A stretch of DNA of 64,000 nucleotides from an uncultured Roseibium sp. (GTDB taxonomy: Bacteria > Pseudomonadota > Alphaproteobacteria > Rhizobiales > Stappiaceae). Both the position numbers and the translations under genes were made by a program. The notes below the pieces were generated by a model. The model was not told the DNA's origin and searched no databases. It saw nothing but the letters and a program-made list of their open reading frames with translations. This document shows, piece after piece, positions 52,886 to 61,348 of this stretch. The stretch's first letter is position 1. Each line of letters opens with the position of its first letter. The stretch covers positions 351,374-415,373 of the forward strand of contig NZ_CANLVF010000006.1 of NCBI RefSeq assembly GCF_947494555.1, written 5' to 3'.

Positions 52886-53814
52886 GACTGACCTCCAAGG
52901 CTGGGCGCGAACGCTGCGGCCAGATAACAGGCGAGCACCCAGAGACCGGAGAGAGTTTCTAACCGCTTTTGACGTTTCCTGTCTGGGGTCCGTGCAAAGT
53001 CCACGAGGACGAATGCAAACGGCAACAGAAACACAAGTCCGCAAAACGCCGTGACCAGGGGCCGGTCCAGGTAGAAGCCGCAGATCACGAGCGATAGAAA
53101 CGCGACACCCGTTGCGACAGCAAGTGCTGTGAGAGACCTCGAAATACCCCAGGAAGAGCTATACGTCTCGACGCCTTCGCGCTCCTGTTCCGGCGCCCAG
53201 ACCTTGCGGCCGAATTCGATGACGCATCCATTGCAAAAACTCATCAGCAGAAAGGTCCAGATACCCTCCGGAACCGAGCCGGCAGGGACCCATTCACACC
53301 CTGTCAGGACAAGATCGATCAGCGGCATGATCGCCATATGCGAGACGAGGTAGAGCCCCGGCGACTTGCGCAAAAAGTCCGGAACAAAGAATTCAAACGC
53401 CATCAACCCGAGCCAGGCCCAGACCAGCAGAACCAGGTAAAGCACACCAGGCGAGAGCGCATAGGCGGAAAAGGCAGCGGGAACAACCGCGGCGCCCGCC
53501 AGCCAGAGGATCAGCTTGAGCGAGACCAAGCCGCGCGGGATCGGCCGTTCCGGGCGGTAGCGCCGGTCAATCTCCGCATCCTTGATCTCATCGAGTGCTC
53601 GCATTTGCCAGAAGAACACCATGACGATCAAGAACGCGACGAGGTATGCATCGACGCCCGGCAGCTGCCGCTCAGCCAGCCGGGCGGAGGCCGTTACCGA
53701 TGCTGCCGAAAACGCGCCCAGCAACGGAACGGTCTGGATCAGCGGGAACCGTTCGGATTGATAGACCCAAAGTCGGGCCAGAACTGACGCTTCATTTTCC
53801 GCTTGGCCGGTCAT
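52882..53814 (-). CDS. UbiA-family membrane prenyltransferase
   Basis: A protein of 310 aa with about 8-9 hydrophobic helices. The first aspartate-rich motif is DEIKDAEIDRRYRPERPIPRG near residues 74-94. The second conserved acidic region is probably EFGRKVWAPEQEREGVETYS near residue 206. UbiA enzymes join a prenyl diphosphate to an aromatic, lipid or phosphosugar acceptor. The nearby phytol-kinase-like and HMG-CoA-reductase-like genes support isoprenoid chemistry. It overlaps the HMGR gene by ATGA and the dikinase gene by TTGA. Confidence 0.9.
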   Translation of the reverse strand: MTGQAENEASVLARLWVYQSERFPLIQTVPLLGAFSAASVTASARLAERQLPGVDAYLVAFLIVMVFFWQMRALDEIKDAEIDRRYRPERPIPRGLVSLKLILWLAGAAVVPAAFSAYALSPGVLYLVLLVWAWLGLMAFEFFVPDFLRKSPGLYLVSHMAIMPLIDLVLTGCEWVPAGSVPEGIWTFLLMSFCNGCVIEFGRKVWAPEQEREGVETYSSSWGISRSLTALAVATGVAFLSLVICGFYLDRPLVTAFCGLVFLLPFAFVLVDFARTPDRKRQKRLETLSGLWVLACYLAAAFAPSLGGQS

Positions 53815-55085
53815 GCGTTCTTGCCCCGGGCAAGCCGCTTGTGAGCGCTGCCGAACTGTCCACCGGCAACCGCCGCCGTCAAGGAAAGTTCACCGCACAA
53901 GCAAAGCGCTGCCGCAACTTCCGCCAGTGCCGGTGCTTTCCCGGTGCCCCGCAATCCCAGAATATCGAGACCGGCAGCCTGCGAGGGCAGCTGCGTCCCA
54001 CCACCCACAGTGCCGAGTATCAGGTTGGGCAAGGTCACGGTAACAAGCAACCCGGTCTCACTCCGTTCCATGCGTGTAAATCCGACCGCCGATTCCGCAA
54101 CACAGGCAACATCCTGTCCGGTCGCCAGGTAAAGCGCTGCGAGGCCATTGGCGAAATGGGCCTGGGCACCGACCTGGCCTGTCATCAACGCACCCAGATT
54201 GGCAATGCGGCCATATTCGAGAATCTGATCGATCGGCGATCCAAGTACCGTTTCGGCAACGTCTTCCGGAACGTCCACCTGCGCTGTTACGCGGCGACCT
54301 CGGCCAAGCATCGTGCCCAGAAAACTGGCCTTTTTGTCGCCGGAGAAGTTGGCCTCCAGGAACCAGGACTTCGGAGCGACGGGCGACGACTGAAGCGCGT
54401 GTCTGCATAGTGCTTCGGTCGCGAACGTGACCATGTTTTGCCCGGCTGCGTCTCCGGTTTCATAGCGGCACATCAAAAAGACGATTTCACCGTCAATCAC
54501 GGGGTCAATCGACAATAACTTGCCGAAGCGTGTCGTTGCTTCTGCCGCCGCAACCAGGCCGTCTGCCGACGTAATCGCCCAGTCGACGAACAGGCCGGCT
54601 TTCGCAATTGAGTCGAAGCGGAACGCCGGCGAACGGAGAACACCTTCTCCAAGGGTCGCAACACTGATGCCACCCGACTTGCCAACAGCCTTGGCACCGC
54701 GGGCATAGGACGCGACGAGGGCCGCCTCCGTAGTAGCCAGCGGGACGAAATAGTCGTCTTGAGCAAAGACGCCATTGACCCGCAACGGACCGATAACCCC
54801 GACCGGAACTTTCACGGTTCCAACCATGTTCTCGATGTTGCCGGCATAGTGGTTGACATCTGAAAGGGTACGGTCGTCCGCCAGGACTTTCCTTGCAGCC
54901 TCGGGAACACCGGCCTGCGTCAGCCGCGACCAGATCCGGGCGATTGCGGACCCTGAGGGCCTGGGCAAAGTCATCAATGGTGTTGGCGCATCCGGCCGGG
55001 GCGACAAGCGCGCAGCGATTTCTCTTGGATCTGCAGCAGCTTTCAGTTTTCGCAAAAAATGGAGTGTCTTGGGTGGAATTGGCAT
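53811..55085 (-). CDS. Hydroxymethylglutaryl-CoA reductase, class-I-like
   Basis: A protein of 424 aa from MPIPPKTLHFL; upstream sequence has no strong ribosome site, so the start is uncertain. Class-I motifs are in order: ENMVGTVKVPVGVIGPL, VPLATTEAALVAS (catalytic Glu), YETGDAAGQNMV, SGDKKASFLG (catalytic Lys), TGQDVACVAES (Asp) and LGTVGGGTQLPSQ. A C-terminal SAHKRLARGK could supply the His. It would reduce HMG-CoA, or another acyl-CoA, to an alcohol with two NADPH. No other mevalonate-pathway gene is in the window. It is the first gene of the seven-gene cluster. Confidence 0.9.
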   Translation of the reverse strand: MPIPPKTLHFLRKLKAAADPREIAARLSPRPDAPTPLMTLPRPSGSAIARIWSRLTQAGVPEAARKVLADDRTLSDVNHYAGNIENMVGTVKVPVGVIGPLRVNGVFAQDDYFVPLATTEAALVASYARGAKAVGKSGGISVATLGEGVLRSPAFRFDSIAKAGLFVDWAITSADGLVAAAEATTRFGKLLSIDPVIDGEIVFLMCRYETGDAAGQNMVTFATEALCRHALQSSPVAPKSWFLEANFSGDKKASFLGTMLGRGRRVTAQVDVPEDVAETVLGSPIDQILEYGRIANLGALMTGQVGAQAHFANGLAALYLATGQDVACVAESAVGFTRMERSETGLLVTVTLPNLILGTVGGGTQLPSQAAGLDILGLRGTGKAPALAEVAAALCLCGELSLTAAVAGGQFGSAHKRLARGKNA

Positions 55086-55280
55086 CGTCTGCAACGTGAT
55101 GGATTGAGCTGACCGGGAAACGAGACTGTGGGCCGACCGAATGTGTCGATCACACGGAGTAGTAGTGGCTCTTTGTAAAAATTCCCCAAAACAGTAGCAC
55201 AAGTCTTCGGCAGACAGTCACGTGCAGGCGAACTTTATAGTGAATTTTCCCTATCCTGGCTGGAACCTTTTCACCGAGAA

Positions 55281-55335
55281 GTGCCCGCAGCCGTCCGCGC
55301 CCCATCCAATGGCGTCACGGGTCGGCTGCGGGCAC
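55281..55335. terminator. Long-stem hairpin after the helical-repeat protein gene
   Basis: A perfect 13-bp inverted repeat GTGCCCGCAGCCG / CGGCTGCGGGCAC (55281-55293 and 55323-55335) with a 29-nt loop, 10 bp after the stop of the minus-strand gene. There is no T-run, so it may be a processed or factor-dependent 3' end. It also sits upstream of the HMGR operon. Confidence 0.45.
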
Positions 55336-55345
55336 CTCCGCCCAC

Positions 55346-57184
55346 TCAATCGGTGTTCTCGCCCTCGTCCATGAGCGCCCGTGCCAGGGTCACCTCGATG
55401 TCACGCTCTCGGAAAGCACTGATCGTCTCTGCGGACCCGTATCGGTTGATCAGCTCGCGCGCATCCGGAGCCCGCTCATAAATGCCCAGCCAGTGACGCG
55501 CGACTTCGTAAATGAACAACTGGCGCATTTCACCCTCTTCAATTAACGCTACCAGTTCGAGCATCTCCTCAATTCCGCCAATTCTGTCGGCGTGAAAGCT
55601 GAGCCGGTAGAGAAGATCGGTGCGGCTCATTTCTTTTGACGCTCCGCTTGCCTGGCGAGCAGCATCATGCAGCCAGCCGCGACCCTGCATTTCATGACCC
55701 GCATCAATCGCCGCGAGCGCAATGTCCGACAGCGTCATGATCCGGTCCTGGCGGTCTTCAATCTGAAGCGCCATTTGGTGTATCCGCTCAAAGTCGCCGA
55801 GTTTTGCCGCGGTGGAAAGTACCTGATCTCTGGTACGCATTTGCAAAGCACCCAAGCCACCCGATGCCTCGATTTCCGTGATGACATCGTTGTAGATAGC
55901 TTTTGCCTGAACCTCCCGCTCCTTTTGCGCGAGCAACCAGGCGAGGTTCATAAGGCCATTTACACGAACCGTCTGATGTTCAATCGGGCGCATCAGCCTT
56001 TCGGCAAATCCGAAACGGTCGAGCTGCGCGAACTTCATTGCAAGCAGGACGATTGTTTCACCCCTTTTCTTGGGGTCTTCGATTTTTCCGGCAAGCATGG
56101 GTGCCGATTCGCGCAAGGGAATATTCATACGCGACAAGCGCGAGAGAACGAAGCCAAGCTCTTTATCGCGCGCTTCCGCATCACCGACATCAAGCGCTGC
56201 AGCTATACTTTGTTCGAACAATCGTTCCGCCAAAACCGCGTCACCGCGCTTTTCGTATTGCAGAGCGATAAATGTGAGCAGGTTGGTTTTCTCTCTGACG
56301 CTGTCCAGCAGTTCGACGGCCGGCAAGGCCCGTTCGAGCAAGCCTGCCTCGACCATGCGTGCATAGACCGTAGCCCGGAGAGCCTGCTTCTGCGAATCAT
56401 CGTCTTGCAGGTTTTGAACCAACGCCTCGGCATAATCGAATAACGCAAGCGCCCGTGGCTCCAAATCCTCTGTGGTCAGCACAACGGCCAGCTGCACAAT
56501 CCCGCGGACACGAGCAGCAGGATCTTCAATTTGCCTGGTTACTTCAATAGCCTGATCAATCCACTTTGGTTCATCGGAGTGCGTCACCACTCGCGCCAGG
56601 ACAAAGGATTGAAGCATTGGATCGGTCGATTGCCTGGTCGTGCCAATCGCGGCTCCAAAGTCCTTCTTGTCGATCAGATGGTCAGCCAACGCGCTTAGGG
56701 CACCGTCGCGAATCGGCTGGGCCTCAATCTCGCTGATGACCTTCCGCGCCGCTGCCAAGTCACCACGCTTTGTCTCTGCAAGCGAAAGCTCCAGACGAAT
56801 GTTGTCGAGGTCATGCGTTGCGGTGACCTGCTGCATCACCCGCCGAGCTTCATCAATCTCACCCAAAATGGCATGACGCGAGGCGATCCGCGCCAGCGTT
56901 TGGCCCCGACCGAAATCATTCAGATACTGAGCGAGCTGCGCGGCCTGGTCGAGGCGGGGCGAGAAGGCAAGCATGTTCGCGACACGTGAAACGTGTTCGC
57001 CTTCCAGCGCACGTTCCGGCTTTTGTTCGAGATCATTCATCAAGGACTCGATGAAGACGTCGACGCAAGGTGCTTTCGGTTCCGCGAGACATGCCTCAAT
57101 CGACTGATCCTGCGCTGTGACAGGTGTCGCGGCCAGCGCGACGGCAAAACCAAGGTTTCGCAAATGAAAATTGAAAAAACTCAT
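55346..57184 (-). CDS. Secreted alpha-solenoid (TPR-like) repeat protein
   Basis: A 612-aa protein from MSFFNFHLRNLGFAVALAATPVTAQ, a signal peptide cut near residue 25; an open frame before it is polar and rejected. The mature chain is built of about 12 or more helix-pair units such as DEARRVMQQVTATHD, LAAARKVISEIEA, QALRATVYARMVEAGLLERAL and RGETIVLLAMKFAQLDRFGFAERLM. No enzymatic motif is seen. It is probably a periplasmic protein-protein scaffold. It lies upstream of the HMGR cluster on the same strand but is separated by a 260-bp gap and a strong hairpin, so cotranscription is doubtful. Confidence 0.8.
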   Translation of the reverse strand: MSFFNFHLRNLGFAVALAATPVTAQDQSIEACLAEPKAPCVDVFIESLMNDLEQKPERALEGEHVSRVANMLAFSPRLDQAAQLAQYLNDFGRGQTLARIASRHAILGEIDEARRVMQQVTATHDLDNIRLELSLAETKRGDLAAARKVISEIEAQPIRDGALSALADHLIDKKDFGAAIGTTRQSTDPMLQSFVLARVVTHSDEPKWIDQAIEVTRQIEDPAARVRGIVQLAVVLTTEDLEPRALALFDYAEALVQNLQDDDSQKQALRATVYARMVEAGLLERALPAVELLDSVREKTNLLTFIALQYEKRGDAVLAERLFEQSIAAALDVGDAEARDKELGFVLSRLSRMNIPLRESAPMLAGKIEDPKKRGETIVLLAMKFAQLDRFGFAERLMRPIEHQTVRVNGLMNLAWLLAQKEREVQAKAIYNDVITEIEASGGLGALQMRTRDQVLSTAAKLGDFERIHQMALQIEDRQDRIMTLSDIALAAIDAGHEMQGRGWLHDAARQASGASKEMSRTDLLYRLSFHADRIGGIEEMLELVALIEEGEMRQLFIYEVARHWLGIYERAPDARELINRYGSAETISAFRERDIEVTLARALMDEGENTD

Positions 57185-57512
57185 CCGATACTCCGTTTGC
57201 GGGTCGGGTTTCCGGGCACCACTCAGAAAGAGCCAGGGTGAAGTCACAACAGCGCGTCTGGACCGCCGCAATCGGCCAGCGGCTGGTTCAGGTTCGGGCA
57301 GGAGATAGAGACGCAGCCAACGCGCAAGAAGCCGAGCCTGTGCAGGACGGTCTTGCATCAACGCACGTCACAATTCTTGCAGCCTTAAGATATTGAAATA
57401 TCTCAACTATCTTGAAATTTTTCAACATTCTTGGCTGTTCTGAGCAACGCACCTTCAGGCTGGGTTTCGAAAATCAATTGCGAATCAGATAAGTATCTGC
57501 TTATGTATTGAC
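57185..57512. promoter_or_regulatory. Divergent promoter region with ArsR-type operator
   Basis: This 328-bp gene-free stretch lies between the minus-strand repeat protein and the ArsR gene; its right third is AT-rich. Immediately before the ArsR ATG is CAGATA-AG-TATCTG (57486-57499), overlapping a second repeat ATAAG-N6-CTTAT (57489-57504). Position and symmetry suit autoregulation by the ArsR protein. Nothing else was recognised. Confidence 0.5.
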
Positions 57513-57827
57513 ATGACTGAGAACGATATCTTCCGGGCCCTGGCGGACCCGACACGACGCGAGATTTTCGAGAAGCTTGCGCATGGCGGACTGAATGCGA
57601 GCGCCTTGCGCGAGGGCATGACGATCAGTCAGCCGGCCATGTCGCAGCACCTTGCCGTCTTGCGGGAAGCCGGTCTTGTTCTCACGCAACGGCGCGGGCG
57701 CTTCACGAATTACGAGGTCAATCCCCAGGGGCTGCAGCTCATTGCAAAATGGATGACGAAGTACCGCGCCTACTGGCCGGCAAGAATTGACGATCTGAAC
57801 AACCTGCTGAAGGAAATGGACCAGTGA
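57513..57827 (+). CDS. ArsR-family regulator paired with an SRPBCC protein
   Basis: A protein of 104 aa that is almost all winged helix (MTENDIFRALADPTRREIFEKLAHGG, SQPAMSQHLAVLREAGLVLTQRRGRFTNYEVNP). It lacks the cysteine metal site of ArsR/SmtB sensors, as usual for the group linked to AHSA1/SRPBCC genes. It overlaps the next gene by ATGA. Confidence 0.92.
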   Translation: MTENDIFRALADPTRREIFEKLAHGGLNASALREGMTISQPAMSQHLAVLREAGLVLTQRRGRFTNYEVNPQGLQLIAKWMTKYRAYWPARIDDLNNLLKEMDQ

Positions 57828-58183
57828 GCGAGACAGACCTGGATACACCCGAACCCGAATTGGCCTTCGAATGCGTACTCGACGCCCCACCAGAGAAGGT
57901 CTGGCGCGCGATCAGTCAATCCGAGTTGCGCGAACGGTGGCTGCCCGGTTCCGACCTGAAAGAGCCTCATCCAAGCTCAATTGTTCCGGACCGCGAAATC
58001 AGCTTCGTCATGCAGGAACGTCAGCCGCCCTTTCTTGAAAGCACGGTCACGTTTCAGATCGAGCCGGAGGCGGGCGGCAATACGGTGTTCAGGATCATTC
58101 ATAGACTGATCGAACAGCCGGAGAGCCTGCGGAGCACAGATGCCGCGAACGAAAACGGCGTGGCGCTGATGCTGGCCGCCTGA
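57824..58183 (+). CDS. SRPBCC (AHSA1-like) domain protein
   Basis: A protein of 119 aa with the AHSA1/CalC-like start FECVLDAPPEKVWRAISQSELRERWLPG. The C-terminus is shorter and more degenerate than usual, and the long terminal helix is largely missing. ArsR-SRPBCC pairs are common, but the ligand is usually unknown. It is coupled to the ArsR gene by a 4-nt overlap. Confidence 0.85.
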   Translation: MSETDLDTPEPELAFECVLDAPPEKVWRAISQSELRERWLPGSDLKEPHPSSIVPDREISFVMQERQPPFLESTVTFQIEPEAGGNTVFRIIHRLIEQPESLRSTDAANENGVALMLAA

Positions 58184-58227
58184 CCGCCCACTCAGTACGC
58201 AATCCCGAGACGGAAAGGAATTCGCCA

Positions 58228-58830
58228 ATGCGCGAAACGATGCAGCTCGTCCCGATGGTGGTCGAACAGTCAAACCGCGGCGAAAGATCATTCGATATCT
58301 TTTCACGGTTGTTGCGGGACCGGATCATCTTCCTGAATGGGGAAGTCAACGACACGGTCTCAGCTCTCATCTGCGCTCAATTGCTTTTTCTGGAAGCTGA
58401 AAGTTCGAAGAAGCCGATACAGTTTTATATCAATTCACCGGGCGGCATCGTGACCAGCGGATTTGCGATGTATGACACGATGCAATTCATCAAGGCCCCG
58501 GTACACACGCTTTGCATGGGAACCGCCCGGTCGATGGGCTCGTTCCTTCTCATGGCGGGAGAACCCGGCGAACGTTCCGCACTCCCGAATGCCAATATCC
58601 TGATCCATCAGCCTTCGGGCGGTTTTCAAGGGCAGGCAACGGACATGCTCATTCATTCCGAGGAGATCCAGCGTACCAAGGCACGGATGACGGATCTCTA
58701 TGCGACGCACTGCAATCGCAACTTCGATGAATTCGCAAGTGCCCTTGAACGCGACAGGTTCATGACACCTGAAGAAGCACTCGATTGGGGCCTGATCGAC
58801 CGCATCATTTCAAAGCGGGACATCGACTAA
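58228..58830 (+). CDS. clpP: ATP-dependent Clp protease proteolytic subunit (ClpP-like)
   Basis: A protein of 200 aa, standard ClpP length, with AAGGA before the ATG. The catalytic Ser is in GTARSMGSFLLMAG near residue 101. The His is in ILIHQPSGGFQGQATD near residue 126, and an Asp follows in the C-terminal part. Substitutions near the Ser (GTARSMG for GQAASMG) suggest a secondary ClpP paralogue. No clpX or clpA gene is adjacent. Confidence 0.92.
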   Translation: MRETMQLVPMVVEQSNRGERSFDIFSRLLRDRIIFLNGEVNDTVSALICAQLLFLEAESSKKPIQFYINSPGGIVTSGFAMYDTMQFIKAPVHTLCMGTARSMGSFLLMAGEPGERSALPNANILIHQPSGGFQGQATDMLIHSEEIQRTKARMTDLYATHCNRNFDEFASALERDRFMTPEEALDWGLIDRIISKRDID

Positions 58831-58918
58831 CCTGTGTCAAATGCAGGGTCCGCGACAGCTTGTCTGCCTGTTCTTTGCGGCGGTCTTTCACCCGGTTTAA
58901 GGCAAAAACACACTTCTC

Positions 58919-59119
58919 CTAATGCCAGTGATCGAAGCGCACATACGCTCTATCTCTGGCATTTGCGGTGTCTTCACGGGTCAGTCCAATATCCGTCCTT
59001 AGATGGTCTGACAGGCTTCGAATATGCGCTCGGGATTTCGCGCGTCTTGTGAATTGGAAAAATTGTCGCCATGCACATGGCTTAATCTTATTGATAGCTT
59101 TCGTTATTCTGGTCGACAT
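58919..59119 (-). CDS. DUF1127 small basic protein
   Basis: A protein of 66 aa. The C-terminal half TRRAKSRAHIRSLSDHLRTDIGLTRED matches the arginine-rich DUF1127 pattern (LxxLsDhlLrDIGLtRxD). Such proteins in alphaproteobacteria affect RNA and phosphate homeostasis. The upstream ribosome site is weak. It is divergent to a LysR gene (99-bp gap). Confidence 0.72.
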   Translation of the reverse strand: MSTRITKAINKIKPCAWRQFFQFTRRAKSRAHIRSLSDHLRTDIGLTREDTANARDRAYVRFDHWH

Positions 59120-59218
59120 GTTCGAGATCCATTTTTCTCATTACTTCATAGGATTCTCGGGATAAACTGCGCTTTATCAAACAAATCCGGCCTGTGCATC
59201 CATTAGTGAGATTTATGA

Positions 59219-60124
59219 ATGGCTCGTTCGCAGCTTCCTCCGCTGGCCGCCGTGAGGGCATTCGAAGCCGCTGCCCGCCACGGCAGTTTTACACGTGCGG
59301 GCAACGAGTTAGGTCTGACCCAGGCCGCCGTCAGCTACCAGATCAAGATCCTTGAGGAGCGTGTCGGCCAACCCCTGTTTCGCCGCAAACCAAGAGGTGT
59401 CGAACTGACACAGGTCGGCAGGGTTTTGTCCAAGAAGACGGGCGATGCCCTGAATTTGATTGCGGACGCCTTTGCCGAGGCCCAAGGCAATGCGCAGGGG
59501 ACGCTAACGATGAGCGTCATTCCGACTTTTGCGACAAATTTCCTGGCCGAAAGACTGGGGCAGTTTCAGATCACACACCCAGGAATCGCCGTAAGGCTGG
59601 AAGTGAGCGATACACTGGTTGACTTTCATTCCGGTATTATCGATGTCGCCATCAGAAGCGGCCGCGGGGATTGGCCCGATCTTGAATGCCACAAGCTGAT
59701 CGATGTTGAATTCACGCCGATGCTGAGCCCGGCCCTCGCCGAGAGCATCGGAGGGATTGCGCGTCCGGAAGACCTCCTCAAGCTGCCCATCCTTGGCGGT
59801 CTCGACCCCTGGTGGGCCCGCTGGTTTGATGCGGTTGGAATCGATGCCAGCGACATTGGCGACCTTCCCAGCCAGACTTTCGGCCCGCAGGTCCTGGAAG
59901 CGACGGCTGCCATCGCCGGCCACGGTGTTGCCATGGTCACCCCGGCTCTCTTTCAAAATGCAATCAGGAACGGTCAGCTGATTCGCCCGTTCGACATCAG
60001 TTGCAGCGACGGGACAGCTTACTGGATCACGTATTCCCACGCGTTCAGAAACACCCCCAAGATCAAGGCGTTCCGGACATGGCTTGCCCGTGAAGTCGGC
60101 ACATTTCTGGACGCTGTGGAATAA
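59219..60124 (+). CDS. LysR-family regulator, GcvA-like
   Basis: A protein of 301 aa. The DNA-binding domain spans residues about 5-65 (LPPLAAVRAFEAAARHGSFTRAGNEL, TQAAVSYQIKILEERVG). The effector domain carries the GcvA-type GGLDPWWARWFDAVG segment near residue 197. A RidA-like gene follows 95 bp downstream on the same strand and may be its target. Confidence 0.92.
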   Translation: MARSQLPPLAAVRAFEAAARHGSFTRAGNELGLTQAAVSYQIKILEERVGQPLFRRKPRGVELTQVGRVLSKKTGDALNLIADAFAEAQGNAQGTLTMSVIPTFATNFLAERLGQFQITHPGIAVRLEVSDTLVDFHSGIIDVAIRSGRGDWPDLECHKLIDVEFTPMLSPALAESIGGIARPEDLLKLPILGGLDPWWARWFDAVGIDASDIGDLPSQTFGPQVLEATAAIAGHGVAMVTPALFQNAIRNGQLIRPFDISCSDGTAYWITYSHAFRNTPKIKAFRTWLAREVGTFLDAVE

Positions 60125-60219
60125 AATCGGCTTGTCACAGCGCATTTGTTTTTTGTTGGTCCTGCCGCCGCCGACCCGGCTAACTTCCGCCAAAGTGTGA
60201 CAAGTTGGATTTGCGAACC

Positions 60220-60618
60220 ATGATTGAACGTTTGAACCCCTCGACGCTGCGCGCAGTGCCCGATCAGTATGCCGGTATCTACTCTCATTCGACCCGTCTT
60301 GATCACCTCAAGACACTGGTTGCCTTCTCCGGGCAGGTCGGTGTTGCAAAGGACGGTACTGTCGCGCCCGACTTTGCCGGTCAGTGCCAACAGGCCATGG
60401 ATCATGTCGAAGCTCTGCTGGATGCCCACAGGTTGGGGCTCGATGACATTTTGAAGGTCACCTATTTTGTGACGAGGGCAGAAGATCTCGCGGAGCTATC
60501 GGAAATCCGGCAGACCCGCTGGCACTCGCCCAATCCTCCAGCCGTCACAACGCTGATCGTCGCGGGACTGGTCGGGCCCGACTGGCTGATCGAGATTGAG
60601 GTATTGGCGGCGGCTTAA
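60220..60618 (+). CDS. RidA/YjgF-family protein lacking the deaminase Arg
   Basis: A protein of 132 aa from the ATG at 60220; a TTG five codons earlier is possible. The Rid fold is clear (HLKTLVAFSGQVGVAKDG, CQQAMDHVEALLDAHRLGLDDILKVTYFV). The usual PARxxV block reads PPAVTTLIVAG, so Val replaces the catalytic Arg. It may therefore act on another substrate or as a regulator. Confidence 0.88.
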   Translation: MIERLNPSTLRAVPDQYAGIYSHSTRLDHLKTLVAFSGQVGVAKDGTVAPDFAGQCQQAMDHVEALLDAHRLGLDDILKVTYFVTRAEDLAELSEIRQTRWHSPNPPAVTTLIVAGLVGPDWLIEIEVLAAA

Positions 60619-60910
60619 GACACATCCGCTATGTACTGGATCGTTTGCCGTTGGAATGCGGTTCATTCAGCGGAACGCGTTGCACTGCATCGGGCGCGCG
60701 GCGAAACGCAGCTTAGGGGCTGCATTCCGACACCCGAAGGTCAGGGCTATTTGTCCTCTGAGACTTCGTCGGCTTTCGCCCAGGGTGGCGCAACATCACT
60801 GCGCGCAACCCACCTTGTCGCTAGATGAAACTACTCCGATCAGCTGACCCAGTATCGGTTGGATGTGCACCAGTTGCTTCATCACCGAACAAGGCAGCAG
60901 TCTCGCACAA

Positions 60911-61348
60911 TCAAGCATGCATCTTGAGCGGCCGCTCCGGGTAGGCAGCTTCGATCATGACATCTGCAAGACTATCGTAGGCACGTGTCCAGGCCACGAA
61001 TACATCCTCGGAATGCGACGCATCCAACACAGTCCTCAGCATCGTCACCAATGCTTCCCTGACAAGAAAATAGTGCTCTTTTTCAACGCCATAGGCCAGA
61101 TGCCGCAGGGCAAGATCCTTGACGATCGGTTCGAGTTCGCCGGCGTTTTGAAGTTGGGAGACCACAAGGCCCAAAGTGCTCATGAGTTTCACAGACTGAG
61201 AAGACATGTCCTGGAGGAAAAGGCCGCGTGTTTGTGGTGCGATTTCAAAAAGTGTTTCATAAAAAACGTCACCCGCGTGCTGCAGGTTGGCCGAAAGGGA
61301 AATAAAGGATGTCCGAATGAGGTCGATTTCCTCCTGGCTCAAGGTCAT
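60911..61348 (-). CDS. Single-domain globin
   Basis: A protein of 145 aa from the ATG at 61348, which has GGGAG 7 nt upstream; in-frame ATGs further out have no such site. Helices match bacterial single-domain or flavohaemoglobin globins: QHAGDVFYETLFEIAP, the proximal region LALRHLAYGVEKEHY with the haem-ligand His, and a C-terminal FVAWTRAYDSLADVMIEAAY. There is no reductase domain. Roles may include oxygen or NO binding. Confidence 0.88.
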   Translation of the reverse strand: MTLSQEEIDLIRTSFISLSANLQHAGDVFYETLFEIAPQTRGLFLQDMSSQSVKLMSTLGLVVSQLQNAGELEPIVKDLALRHLAYGVEKEHYFLVREALVTMLRTVLDASHSEDVFVAWTRAYDSLADVMIEAAYPERPLKMHA

